Assembly (NCBI GenBank): GCA_019237215.1
Contig: JAFAHL010000443.1
Location: 1 to 44,785 of the forward strand
Reading direction: 5' to 3'
DNA from: Hyphomicrobiales bacterium
GTDB lineage: Bacteria; Pseudomonadota; Alphaproteobacteria; Rhizobiales; Xanthobacteraceae
DNA length: 44,785 nucleotides
The notes under the pieces were generated by a model. It saw only the letters and a list, made by a program, of their open reading frames with translations. It had not been told where the DNA came from and did not search any database. Below, one piece after another: positions 1 through 8,079 of the stretch (the first letter of the stretch is position 1; every line of letters begins with the position of its first letter). A program made the translations under genes and the position numbers.

Positions 1-861
1 TCATTTCTTCGCCGCCGGTTTCGATCGTTGATCGACCGTTGCGAGCCGGAACGGTTCGAACGTCGGTTTGTAGGATTTCTCGTCGAGGAATTGCCGCATG
101 CCGGTATTGTAGGAGTCTTCTTTGTCGGCCACTTTGATCGCCTTGCCCTTCTCGGCGAGATAATCGTAGGCCTGCGCGACGTCCATGGTTCGCACGTGCC
201 GAATGGCCTGCTTGGTCGCGCGCAACACGGCGGCGCTTTTCTTCATCAGTTTCTCGGCGAGCTCGATGGTCGCAGCCTCGAGCTTGTCGGGCGGAACGGC
301 GTAGTTGACCATGCCGATGCGCGCGGCCTCCTTGCCGTCGAACGGCTCGCCCAGGCAGGCGTAATAGAGCGCGTGGCGCGGCAGCACCGTGTCGGCGACC
401 GCCTTCGACACCAGCGCGCCGGGCAGAATCCCCCAGTTCACCTCCGAAAGGGAGAAGGTCGCGTTCTCGGCCGCGATCGCGAAATCGCAGGCGAGCAGCT
501 GCATGAACGCACCGCCGACGCAGTAGCCGTGCACCATCGCGATCGTGGGCTTGTCGTAGCCGTAGAGCCGCTCCCATCGCCAGCGATTGGCGGCGGCGGC
601 GGCCTTCTTGCGTTCGGCCGGATCCCTCTCCAGCTCGCGGAAGAACTTCTTCAGATCCTGTCCGGCGCTGAAATTGCCGCCCTCGCCGGTCACCACGACG
701 ACCTTGACCGCGTCGTCGACTTCGAGCCGCGCCAGCGCGTCATCCATCTCGTAGTGGAGCGCGGGCGACATGGCGTTGCGTTTTTCCGGCCGGTTGAGGG
801 CTGCCCAGGCGATGCCGTCGCGCACCCTGACGTTCACGAAATCGTATTTGTAGTCGGTCAT
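1..861 (-). CDS. enoyl-CoA hydratase/isomerase family, p-hydroxycinnamoyl-CoA hydratase/lyase-like
   Basis: This is a complete 286-residue crotonase-fold protein whose stop codon is the first three bases of the window. The closest family I recognise is p-hydroxycinnamoyl-CoA (feruloyl-CoA) hydratase/lyase, which cleaves CoA thioesters of hydroxycinnamic acids to an aromatic aldehyde and acetyl-CoA. Visible marks are NRPEKRNAMSP (23-33), the oxyanion-hole loop FSAGQDL (64-70), GYCVGGAF (112-119), and SLSEVNWGI with Glu140 at the position of the catalytic acid. The C-terminal GMRQFLDEKSYKP is also typical. A residue that I recall as Ser just after the GG-x-F motif in the Pseudomonas enzyme is Met here, so the substrate may differ. 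It is divergent from the oxygenase at 1150. No feruloyl-CoA ligase or aldehyde dehydrogenase lies in the window, so the pathway assignment is an inference. Confidence 0.8.
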   Translation of the reverse strand: MTDYKYDFVNVRVRDGIAWAALNRPEKRNAMSPALHYEMDDALARLEVDDAVKVVVVTGEGGNFSAGQDLKKFFRELERDPAERKKAAAAANRWRWERLYGYDKPTIAMVHGYCVGGAFMQLLACDFAIAAENATFSLSEVNWGILPGALVSKAVADTVLPRHALYYACLGEPFDGKEAARIGMVNYAVPPDKLEAATIELAEKLMKKSAAVLRATKQAIRHVRTMDVAQAYDYLAEKGKAIKVADKEDSYNTGMRQFLDEKSYKPTFEPFRLATVDQRSKPAAKK

Positions 862-1149
862 CGGCGATCCTCCAATTCGTGGTCGCGACGGCGGGCGCGG
901 GCGCCGTTATGGAAATATCCTCGAGCAGGCGGCTCTTGGTAGAAGAACATTCCGCATTCGCGGCTTCAAGCAGCAATATTCCGGTGTAGCCTCTGCTTGC
1001 CGATTTCAGGTTTGCCGCGCCGGCATGGCAGAGCCCCGACATGGTAGGCCGATTGTCTCGCCCGTGGCGCGGGCCTATATGAGGCGTCCGGCCCGCCGCG
1101 GCCGATGGATGACGCGAAGGGAATGCAGCCGAAGGCGAGGGAGTTGCCC

Positions 1150-1983
1150 ATGGTTGAGGTCATCGAGCGGGAAACGGTCGGCGAGGCCATCGAGGCCACC
1201 GTCAACTACATTGTCGATAACGGCGAGAAGATATTTACCCAGACCGCTTCGCCTGGCTCGACCGACGTACGCAGCGGCGGCACGCTCGATCCCCATCGCG
1301 TGACCATCCGCAATGCGCGGTTGCAGGCAGGGCCGTTTGCGCTCGATCGCGAGGGCTTCCGTTTCGTCCGGCACGACACCAAGGTCGCCGATTTCTTCGA
1401 CGCAGACGAAATCCGCCGCGTCTACTACCCGGAGATGGAGGCGCTGGTGAAGGCCGAGAGCGGCGCCTCGCGCGTGGTCGTGTTCGATCACACCTTGCGC
1501 ACCGCCGACGCCGATGAGCGCGAGGCGCGCAAGATCCGCGAGGTGGTGCGCCGCGTGCACAACGACTACACCGAATGGTCGGGCCCGCAGCGCGTGCGCG
1601 ACCTGCTCCCGGACGAGGCCGACGAGCTCCTGAAACGCCGCTTCGCCATCGTGCAAGTGTGGCGGCCGATCCGCCACCCGGTCGAGAGCTTCCCGCTCGC
1701 GATCTGCGATGCGCGCAGCATCTCGCCGCGCGATTTCGTGGTGAGCGAGCGCCGCTATCCCAACCGAGTCGGCCAAACCTACGCCATCACCTACAACCCC
1801 GAGCACCGCTGGTACTGGTTGCCGCGCATGCGGCGCGAGGAGGCGCTGGTATTCAAAGTCTACGACTCTTCGAAGGACGGCCGCGCCCGCTGGTCCGCCC
1901 ACACCGCGTTCGAGGACCCGACCTCGCCGCCCAATGCGCGGCCGCGCGAGAGCATCGAAATCCGCACACTGGCGTTTTTCTAA
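1150..1983 (+). CDS. CmcJ/NvfI-family (AsaB/GA4-desaturase-like) oxidoreductase
   Basis: The 277-residue protein resembles the CmcJ/NvfI family, which includes cephamycin CmcJ and fungal oxygenases thought to use iron and 2-oxoglutarate. Supporting segments are VFDHTLR (about 111-117), the HxD-like VHNDYT (136-141), a later SAHTAFEDP and the C-terminal ESIEIRTLAFF. His137, Asp139 and the later His are candidate metal ligands; this is an inference from motif spacing. I chose ATG 1150 because GCGAGGGAG (1135-1143) sits about seven bases upstream. An in-frame ATG at 1105 would add 15 residues but lacks a good ribosome binding site. The gene stands alone, divergent from the hydratase/lyase across about 290 bases in which I see no clear promoter or operator. 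The substrate is unknown; bacterial members are common in soil Hyphomicrobiales without a known role. Confidence 0.75.
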   Translation: MVEVIERETVGEAIEATVNYIVDNGEKIFTQTASPGSTDVRSGGTLDPHRVTIRNARLQAGPFALDREGFRFVRHDTKVADFFDADEIRRVYYPEMEALVKAESGASRVVVFDHTLRTADADEREARKIREVVRRVHNDYTEWSGPQRVRDLLPDEADELLKRRFAIVQVWRPIRHPVESFPLAICDARSISPRDFVVSERRYPNRVGQTYAITYNPEHRWYWLPRMRREEALVFKVYDSSKDGRARWSAHTAFEDPTSPPNARPRESIEIRTLAFF

Positions 1984-2056
1984 AAGCCCGCGATGGCGCA
2001 GCCGCGCAAGCCCGCGCGCGCCTGAGTAAGTGCGACCCGGTAGCAACCGCGACCTT

Positions 2057-2125
2057 CGTAGCCCGCATTGAGCGAAGCGAAATGCGGGGGAGTCCCGGAT
2101 GTCGCTTCGCTCCATCCGGGCTACG
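2057..2125. repeat. REP-like mosaic palindrome
   Basis: A 69-base palindromic block starts CGTAGCCCG and ends CGGGCTACG. Inside it are two smaller hairpins, CCCGCATT/AATGCGGG and CCCGGATG/CATCCGGG (the second with one mispaired end), and the internal GAGCGAAGCGA pairs with TCGCTTCGCTC. It lies in the 253-base gap between the oxygenase and the ABC importer. Short elements with this GTAGCCCGGATG...GAGCGAAGCG wording are scattered through many Bradyrhizobium-like genomes. It probably does not encode anything; a role as transcript end of the upstream gene is possible but there is no T-tract. Confidence 0.75.
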
Positions 2126-2230
2126 CGCTGTGCTGCCGCCTTTCCCGCTCCGAAAAATGTGTTTGCAGCGAATGATCGAGCCGATACGCTTTGTTGCCAA
2201 GTTGGCCGTTCACGCTGAGGCGAACCGGGG

Positions 2231-2260
2231 CTCGACATGGGCGGACTCGACATGGGCGGA
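2231..2260 (+). repeat. perfect 15-base tandem duplication over the start codon
   Basis: The unit CTCGACATGGGCGGA occurs twice back to back (2231-2245, 2246-2260). Each copy carries an ATG in the same frame, so the binding-protein gene has two possible starts, 2237 and 2252. GGGG at 2227-2230 can serve the first and the GGCGGA inside copy one can serve the second. The duplication adds five residues (LDMGG) ahead of the signal peptide. Confidence 0.9.
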
Positions 2261-3235
2261 TTTGACGCAAAGGCCGCGGCGCGGCGAATGGCATGCTTGA
2301 TCGTGCTTGCGGCCGCGACGGCCGACGCAGCCCTCGGGCAGCCGGTCACATTGCGCATCGGCTACGGTATGGCGGCGGAAGAGCCGCTGTGGGTGCTCGT
2401 TGCCAAGCCCGATCTGGCCAAGAACCACGGCAAGGCCTACGCGCTCGACGCGACGCGGTTCACCGGCTCGGACAAGCGCAGCCAGGCATTCGAGGCCGGT
2501 GCCATCGACCTCGCCGCCAGCAGCGCGAACGGCGTGATTTTCGCGGCGGCGGAAGGCGTGGCGGCCAAGATGATCGCGTCGATTTCCCGCGAAAGCCCCC
2601 GCGGCTTCAGTACGAGCTTCTACGTCAGGGACGATTCGCCGATCAAATCGGTAGCCGACTTGAAGGGCAAGATTGTCGGCATCAACGGCTTCTACACGTC
2701 CGGTCACCTCTGGCTGAAAACCGCGCTTGAAAAGCAAGGGTTGGCCGAGACCGATGTCACGATCACGCCGGTTCCGTTCCCGGCGATGCAGGAAGCGCTC
2801 GAAGCCGGAAAGGTCGATCTCGGGATGTTTCCGCAGCCGTTCGCCGCGCTCGCGGAAAAGCAGGCGAAGGTCCGCAAAATCTTCGATGCCAAATATGGCG
2901 TACCATTCGAGGAGGAGCTGATCGTCCTCATCGGAAAGGGCGAATTCCTGAAAAAGAACGCGGGTGCGGTGCGCGCATTCCTCGAAGATCTTAAAGCGAG
3001 CATGCAGTTCTATCTCGAAAAGCCGCGCGAGGCCCGGCAACTCCTGATCGATCATAAGATGGTCCGCGTGAACCCCGACGTCTACCTGGCCATGAACGAC
3101 TACTATCGCGACCCGACGTTGCGGGTCGATGTCGAAGCGCTCGAGAAGATGCAGGCAGCGCAGATCGCGGCCGGGTTCCAGAAAAAGAGGGCCGACGTGA
3201 GGTCGCTGGTGGATCTCGGTCATCTGCCGAAATGA
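2237..3235 (+). CDS. NitT/TauT-type ABC transporter substrate-binding protein
   Basis: The 332-residue protein is a periplasmic binding protein of the SsuA/TauA/ThiY (NMT1-like) class. It should deliver a small anionic or aromatic substrate to the permeases encoded downstream. A signal peptide spans about residues 14-34 (RR followed by a hydrophobic stretch ending near ADAALGQ). The mature part has the usual pattern: RIGYGMAAEEP, a domain with DLAASSANGV where the ligand is sampled, SVADLKGKIVGINGF and ALEAGKVDLGMFPQPFAAL. It is first in a tight + strand operon with the ATPase 12 bases downstream and two overlapping permease genes. The start is ambiguous because of a 15-base tandem duplication giving ATGs at 2237 and 2252. 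The substrate cannot be read from sequence; the adjacent decarboxylase and Mo hydroxylase genes hint at an oxo-acid or heteroaromatic. Confidence 0.88.
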   Translation: MGGLDMGGFDAKAAARRMACLIVLAAATADAALGQPVTLRIGYGMAAEEPLWVLVAKPDLAKNHGKAYALDATRFTGSDKRSQAFEAGAIDLAASSANGVIFAAAEGVAAKMIASISRESPRGFSTSFYVRDDSPIKSVADLKGKIVGINGFYTSGHLWLKTALEKQGLAETDVTITPVPFPAMQEALEAGKVDLGMFPQPFAALAEKQAKVRKIFDAKYGVPFEEELIVLIGKGEFLKKNAGAVRAFLEDLKASMQFYLEKPREARQLLIDHKMVRVNPDVYLAMNDYYRDPTLRVDVEALEKMQAAQIAAGFQKKRADVRSLVDLGHLPK

Positions 3236-3247
3236 GCTTGCGCAAGA

Positions 3248-4042
3248 ATGCCCGCGACCATGCCGCTGTTGGAGGTCACGGACCTCGATAAGACGTTCAC
3301 GGTCGACAGCCGCAGCGTTAGAGCCATCGATCATCTCTCTTTGTCGATCGACGAGCACGAATTCGTCTCCATCGTCGGGCCTTCGGGCTGCGGCAAGAGC
3401 ACGTTCCTGCACATCATCGGCGGCTTCGAGCCTGCGACCGCTGGTGAGCTGCGGCTGAGCGGACGGCCGATCGGCCCTCCAGCTCCCGATCGCGGCATGA
3501 TGTTTCAGGAGCTTTCGCTATTTCCTTGGCTCACCGCCATCGAGAACGTCGCATGGCCGCTCGAGATGAAGGGATTGCCGAAACGCGAGCGTACCGCCAA
3601 GGCGGCCGAATATCTCGATCTCGTTCATCTTTCTCGTTTCGCCGATGTCTATCCCGGCCAACTGAGCGGCGGAATGAAACAGCGCGTTGCCCTGGCACGG
3701 CTGTTTGCGCTCGATCCGGAAATTATGCTGATGGATGAGCCGTTCGGCGCACTCGATTCCCAGACTCGGGAATTGCTGCAGGAGGAGTTGCAGTCGATCT
3801 GGCGGCGCGCCCGCAAGACGGCGCTGTTCGTGACCCACGACATCGACGAGGCGATCTATCTAGGAACGCGGGTGATCGTGTTCACGGCGCGTCCCGGCCG
3901 CATCAAGGCCGACATCCGCATTCCCAATCTCGATCGTTCCGGCGACTACCGAAAGTCTAAGGAATACCTCGCTTTGCGGGTCGAAGTCTGGGACCTCCTT
4001 CGGGACGAAGTATTGAAGGCGCGCGCGCTGGAGGAAGCATGA
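3248..4042 (+). CDS. NitT/TauT-type ABC transporter ATP-binding protein
   Basis: This 264-residue nucleotide-binding subunit of the SsuB/TauB class powers the importer. It shows Walker A GPSGCGKS (44-51), the Q-loop region MMFQELSLFPWLTAIENV (about 84-101), signature LSGGMKQ (139-145), Walker B IMLMDEP (159-165), the D-loop GALD and H-loop VTHD. The tail after GRIKADI matches the short C-terminal extension usual in this class, with no regulatory domain. It follows the binding protein by 12 bases and overlaps the first permease gene by four bases (ATGA), so translational coupling is expected. A second in-frame ATG at 3260 is possible. The class is certain; the substrate is not. Confidence 0.93.
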   Translation: MPATMPLLEVTDLDKTFTVDSRSVRAIDHLSLSIDEHEFVSIVGPSGCGKSTFLHIIGGFEPATAGELRLSGRPIGPPAPDRGMMFQELSLFPWLTAIENVAWPLEMKGLPKRERTAKAAEYLDLVHLSRFADVYPGQLSGGMKQRVALARLFALDPEIMLMDEPFGALDSQTRELLQEELQSIWRRARKTALFVTHDIDEAIYLGTRVIVFTARPGRIKADIRIPNLDRSGDYRKSKEYLALRVEVWDLLRDEVLKARALEEA

Positions 4043-4815
4043 GACTCAACTCGGCTTCGATCCAGAATTGGATTTTGCCGGTCGCGGCGTTGGCGGCTTG
4101 GGAAATTCTCGGCCGCGCCGGGGCGCTGCCGCGCTATCTGTCGACGCCGAGCGCGATCCTTGCGGCCCTGTGGGAAATCGCGCTGACGGGCGAGCTCTTC
4201 GTCGCGCTGGCCGCCAGCCTCTATCGGGTGTCGGTCGGGTTTGCGCTGGGCACGGCTGCCGGCATCGTCGTTGGCCTTGGCGCGGGGATTGTCCCCGGTG
4301 TGCGCCATTTCTTCGATCCGCTGGTATCCTTTCTTTACTCCATCCCGAAGGTCGCGTTTCTGCCGATCTTTCTGCTTCTGTTCGGCCTCGGGCATGCATC
4401 CAAGATTGCCATCATCGCATTTTCAGGTTTCTTTCCCGTGTTCGTGGCCTCGCGTCACGCCGTGCTGTCCGTCGACAAGCTTCTGCTCTGGGCGGCGCGC
4501 AATATGGGAACGCCGTCGCGGACGATCTTTTTCCGCGTCGTCATTCCGGCGGCCGCGCCGCAATTGTTCGGCGGCGTCCGCATCGGGCTCGCGCATGCCT
4601 TCGTGGTGCTGTTTGCGGCCGAGCTGATCGGCTCGAAGGCAGGGCTCGGTACGATCATCTCCTACGGCGAGGAGTGGGTGCGGTTCGATTTGATGTTCGC
4701 CGGCATCGTCTGCTTCGCCGTGCTGGGGTTTGTGAGCGACCGCTTGTTGCTGGCGATCCGATCGCGCCTGCTCAAGGGCCAAATGATCGGCACGGAGGAG
4801 GAAATCGTACGATGA
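4039..4815 (+). CDS. NitT/TauT-type ABC transporter permease, first subunit
   Basis: This 258-residue membrane protein of the SsuC/TauC (BPD_transp_1) type has about six hydrophobic segments. The cytoplasmic coupling loop that docks on the ATPase is ARNMGTPSRTIFFRVVIPAA, followed by RIGLAHAFVVLFAAELIG, a typical wording of this family. It overlaps the ATPase gene upstream (ATGA at 4039) and the second permease gene downstream (ATGA at 4812). Having two different permease genes after one ATPase suggests a heterodimeric membrane channel rather than the homodimer usual for SsuC or TauC. Confidence 0.9.
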   Translation: MRLNSASIQNWILPVAALAAWEILGRAGALPRYLSTPSAILAALWEIALTGELFVALAASLYRVSVGFALGTAAGIVVGLGAGIVPGVRHFFDPLVSFLYSIPKVAFLPIFLLLFGLGHASKIAIIAFSGFFPVFVASRHAVLSVDKLLLWAARNMGTPSRTIFFRVVIPAAAPQLFGGVRIGLAHAFVVLFAAELIGSKAGLGTIISYGEEWVRFDLMFAGIVCFAVLGFVSDRLLLAIRSRLLKGQMIGTEEEIVR

Positions 4816-5588
4816 CCGCTCGAACCTTGGCGCAAGCCCGCTCGCTGATCGGGCGCTGGTACTCGATCCCGCTGCTGCTTGCGGTTTGGCAAGTGGCGGT
4901 CGCGAGCGGTCTGGTGGACTCCCGTCTGCTTCCGAGCCCGGGGAAAGTTTGGACCGCGCTTGCGACGGAAGTCGGCAATGGGACGCTCGTCTACCATGCA
5001 GGCGTGACGGTGTCGCGCGCTCTCGCCGGTTTCTTGCTCGCGGCGCTCGTCGGGATTCCGTTCGCCAGTGCGATGGGACGATCCGTGCTAGTGCGCAATC
5101 TGTTCGAGCCGATTTTTTTCATCGGCTATCCGATACCGAAGATCGCCTTGTTTCCCGTTTTCACCTATATATTCGGCATCGGAACGCCCTCGAAGATCGC
5201 GTTCACCTTTCTCGAATGCCTCTATCCGATCGTGGTGACGTGCTATTTCGGCTTCCGCGGGGTCCAGACGCGGCTGATTTGGAGCGCGCAAAATTGCGGC
5301 GCAAGCCGATCCATAATTCTGCGGCGGGTCATTTTGCCGGCGACGATGCCCAGCATTTTCTCGGGGCTGCGTGTCGCACTGCCTGTTGCGATCATCGTCG
5401 TCGTCATCACCGAAATGATCGGGGATTCCATCGGGCTTGGATATTACATCACCATCTGGAGCACGCGCTTCACCTTTGCCAACGTCTACGCCGCGATCAT
5501 CGTGATTGGAATCTGCGGCTTGGCGCTCGATCAGGCTTTGCTCCTGCTACGGCACAGCGCGATTTATTGGCAGCGGGAAGAGGCGTGA
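4812..5588 (+). CDS. NitT/TauT-type ABC transporter permease, second subunit
   Basis: This 258-residue SsuC/TauC-like permease is a paralogue of the preceding gene. It has six predicted membrane segments and a coupling loop, AQNCGASRSIILRRVILPAT, followed by SGLRVALPVAIIVVVITEMI. The start ATG at 4812 overlaps the upstream stop in an ATGA. The two permeases share layout but only modest wording (for example PKVAFLPIFLLLFGLG against PKIALFPVFTYIFGIG), which fits an old duplication and a heterodimer. The Mo hydroxylase gene begins 55 bases after its stop, so the catabolic genes are probably transcribed together with the transporter. Confidence 0.9.
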   Translation: MTARTLAQARSLIGRWYSIPLLLAVWQVAVASGLVDSRLLPSPGKVWTALATEVGNGTLVYHAGVTVSRALAGFLLAALVGIPFASAMGRSVLVRNLFEPIFFIGYPIPKIALFPVFTYIFGIGTPSKIAFTFLECLYPIVVTCYFGFRGVQTRLIWSAQNCGASRSIILRRVILPATMPSIFSGLRVALPVAIIVVVITEMIGDSIGLGYYITIWSTRFTFANVYAAIIVIGICGLALDQALLLLRHSAIYWQREEA

Positions 5589-5643
5589 TCAGTAGCGAGA
5601 TGCGTGGCGCCCCGCCTATCTTCGGCTGACCGGTGGACGCGCG

Positions 5644-8079
5644 ATGACGGCAGAGCAAGCGCACGAGCAAGGCAGCTACATCGGCCAGGCGCTGCGGCGC
5701 CGCGAGGACGTTCGCTTCATTCAAGGAAAAGGTCGATACGTCGACGATATCGTTCTGCCCGGCGTCGCATGGTGCGCCTTCGTGCGCAGCCCGCATGCGC
5801 ATGCGCGAATTCGCTCGTTGTCGACCCAGGCCGCGGCGATGCGGCCGGGCGTGCTGTTGACCCTGACAGCTGAGGATTGGGTCAAAGCGGGGCATGGCGA
5901 GCTCACGGTCGTACATCCGATGTCGTTCACCGACGGGCGGCCCATGAACGCGGCTCCCCGTCCGGCCTTCGCCCGCGGCAAGGTCAATCACGTCGGCGAC
6001 ATCGTTGCCGCGGTCGTGGCCGACAGCAGGTTCACCGCGGAAGAGGCCGCCGAGGCGGTGGAAGTCGACTACAGCCCGCTGCCGGCGGTGGTCGCGGCGC
6101 GCTTGGCCGTGAAGCCTGGCGCGCCGCTCGTGCACGAGCAATTCGGAACCAACGTCGTGTTCGAGATCGAGCGCGGAAATCGTCACCAAACGGAGGCGGC
6201 GATGTCCTCGGCGTCGAAAGTCGTCGAGCTCGATCTCACCAACAACCGTGTCTCGGCCAACCCGATCGAGCCGCGCTCCTATCTTTGCGATTATGATGCC
6301 ACGAGCGACCGTTACACGCTCTATGCGACTAGTCAGCAGCCGCACTACCTGCGCCGGTGGCTTTCGGTCTACACGCTCCACATTCCCGAACATAAGCTTC
6401 GGGTCGTCTCGCCCGATGTCGGCGGAGGCTTCGGGGCCAAGGGAGTCTTTTCCACCGAGGTCTCCACGGTCGTATGGGCAGCGCAGATTCTACGCCGGCC
6501 AGTCAAGTGGACCGCCACGCGAACTGAAACCTTCCTCTCCGATGCGCAAGCGCGCGATCACGAGACGACCGCTCGCATGGGTTTCGATCGCCATGGACGC
6601 GTCGTTGCCATGCAGATCGATACCTTGGCCGCGCTCGGGGCGTATCTGAGCAATTTCGCGCCGAGCATTCCCGGCAACTCCTATCCGCAGACCGTCACCG
6701 GCCTCTACAAGACGCCCAACCTTCATTTGCGGGTACGGGGTGTCTATACCAACACCGTACCGGTCGACGCCTACCGCGGTTCGGGACGGCCCGAGGCAAC
6801 GTGGATCAACGAGCGCCTCATCGAGTTTGGCGCGCACGAGCTTGGTATCGATGTGGTCGAGATGCGGCAGCGCAATCTCATCACGCGGGGCGAATTTCCT
6901 TATTCTGCGCCGGGAGGACGCGTCTACGACTCCGGCGATCCGCCGGCGCTGCTGCAACGGCTCTTGACGCTGGCCGACTATCCCGCGCTCCGGCGCGAAC
7001 AGGCAAGCCTGCGTACGAACGGAGTTTTGATGGGGATCGGGCTTGCGGCCTTCGTCGACAAGGCCGGCACCGGGCCGAGCACCAATCTCGCGCAACGGGG
7101 CGCCCTGCACGGCGGCTGGGAAAGCGCCGTGGTGCGCGTGCACAGTGATGGCAAGGTGACCGTGGTTGCGGGGACGCATTCGCACGGGCAAGGGCACGAG
7201 ATCACATTCTGTCAAATCGCGGCGGATCGGCTGCGCCTCCCGATCGACGATATCCGTCTTCTCGAGGGAGATACGGATCAAATCGCCTTCGGCAACGGGA
7301 CCTGGGGGGCGCGCTCGGCTTCGGTGGCGGGAACTGCAATTTACCGCGCCTGCGACAAGGTTCTCGACAAGGCGCTGCGTCTCGCCGCGCAAGCGCTGGA
7401 ATGCGCGGAGGGCGACATCGACTATGGCGGCGGCAGGTTCAAAGTGCGCGGCACCGACCGGTCGATCGGCTTCGCCGACGTCGCCAATATCGCCTACCAT
7501 GGAGTGGGGTTGCCGCCGGGCTGCTCGCCGGGTCTCGAAGTCGCCGAGTTCTACGATCCGCCGGATACCAACGATCCGCAAGCCATGCATCTCGCCGTCG
7601 TCATCGTCGATCCGGAGACCGGCTTCGTCGAGTTGCGCGGTCTTTATGCCGCCGACGACTGCGGCGTGGTCATCAATCCGATGATTGTCGAGGGGCAGGT
7701 GCACGGCGGCTTGGCGCAAGGCGTCGGCCAAGCGCTTGCGGAACATATCGTCTACGACCGCGTCTCCGGGCAGCTCTTGACCGCGAGCTTTCTCGATTAC
7801 GGCGTGCCGCGGGCGGTCGATGTTCCCGCCTTCGGCACCACCTTCCTTGCGAGCGCCGCGCCCAGCAATCCACTCGGCGTCAAGGGGGCAAGCGAGAGCG
7901 GAACGATCGGAGCGCCCGCCGCAATCGGCAATGCGGTCATCGATGCGCTGTGGCATCTTGGCGTACGCGATATCACCTTGCCGATCAGATCTGAAACCGT
8001 CTGGCGCGCAGTGTGCGACGCGCGCCGCGCGCGGCGAGGGGAGGAGGTGCAGGCGAGCCATGAACGACAAGTCGTCTGA
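5644..8079 (+). CDS. xanthine dehydrogenase/aldehyde oxidase family molybdopterin-binding subunit
   Basis: This 811-residue large subunit of a molybdenum hydroxylase (CoxL/XdhB class) would hydroxylate a carbon centre with water as oxygen donor. The N-terminal Ald_Xan_dh_C domain (about 18-140) shows IGQALRRREDVRFIQGKGRY and ADSRFTAEEAAEAVEVDY. The MoCo domains show DVGGGFGAKG, AYRGSGRPEA, GTHSHGQGHE, GTWGARSASVAG and CGVVINPMIVEGQVHGG. The catalytic glutamate is Glu751 in GVKGASESG. The loop AYRGSGR, not AYxCSFR, rules out a form I CO dehydrogenase. No small 2Fe-2S subunit (CoxS) or FAD subunit (CoxM) gene is adjacent, which is unusual because this family normally passes electrons through them. 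The decarboxylase alpha gene overlaps its last 20 bases. Confidence 0.9.
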   Translation: MTAEQAHEQGSYIGQALRRREDVRFIQGKGRYVDDIVLPGVAWCAFVRSPHAHARIRSLSTQAAAMRPGVLLTLTAEDWVKAGHGELTVVHPMSFTDGRPMNAAPRPAFARGKVNHVGDIVAAVVADSRFTAEEAAEAVEVDYSPLPAVVAARLAVKPGAPLVHEQFGTNVVFEIERGNRHQTEAAMSSASKVVELDLTNNRVSANPIEPRSYLCDYDATSDRYTLYATSQQPHYLRRWLSVYTLHIPEHKLRVVSPDVGGGFGAKGVFSTEVSTVVWAAQILRRPVKWTATRTETFLSDAQARDHETTARMGFDRHGRVVAMQIDTLAALGAYLSNFAPSIPGNSYPQTVTGLYKTPNLHLRVRGVYTNTVPVDAYRGSGRPEATWINERLIEFGAHELGIDVVEMRQRNLITRGEFPYSAPGGRVYDSGDPPALLQRLLTLADYPALRREQASLRTNGVLMGIGLAAFVDKAGTGPSTNLAQRGALHGGWESAVVRVHSDGKVTVVAGTHSHGQGHEITFCQIAADRLRLPIDDIRLLEGDTDQIAFGNGTWGARSASVAGTAIYRACDKVLDKALRLAAQALECAEGDIDYGGGRFKVRGTDRSIGFADVANIAYHGVGLPPGCSPGLEVAEFYDPPDTNDPQAMHLAVVIVDPETGFVELRGLYAADDCGVVINPMIVEGQVHGGLAQGVGQALAEHIVYDRVSGQLLTASFLDYGVPRAVDVPAFGTTFLASAAPSNPLGVKGASESGTIGAPAAIGNAVIDALWHLGVRDITLPIRSETVWRAVCDARRARRGEEVQASHERQVV

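Noticed and set aside
1075-3412. Long minus-strand open frames opposite the oxygenase and binding-protein genes
   Set aside because: They are antisense shadows of GC-rich coding sequence, with arginine/aspartate-rich wording and no family motifs.
5644-8079. Carbon monoxide dehydrogenase large subunit
   Set aside because: The active-site loop is AYRGSGR and not the AYxCSFR of form I CO dehydrogenase, and coxM/coxS are absent.
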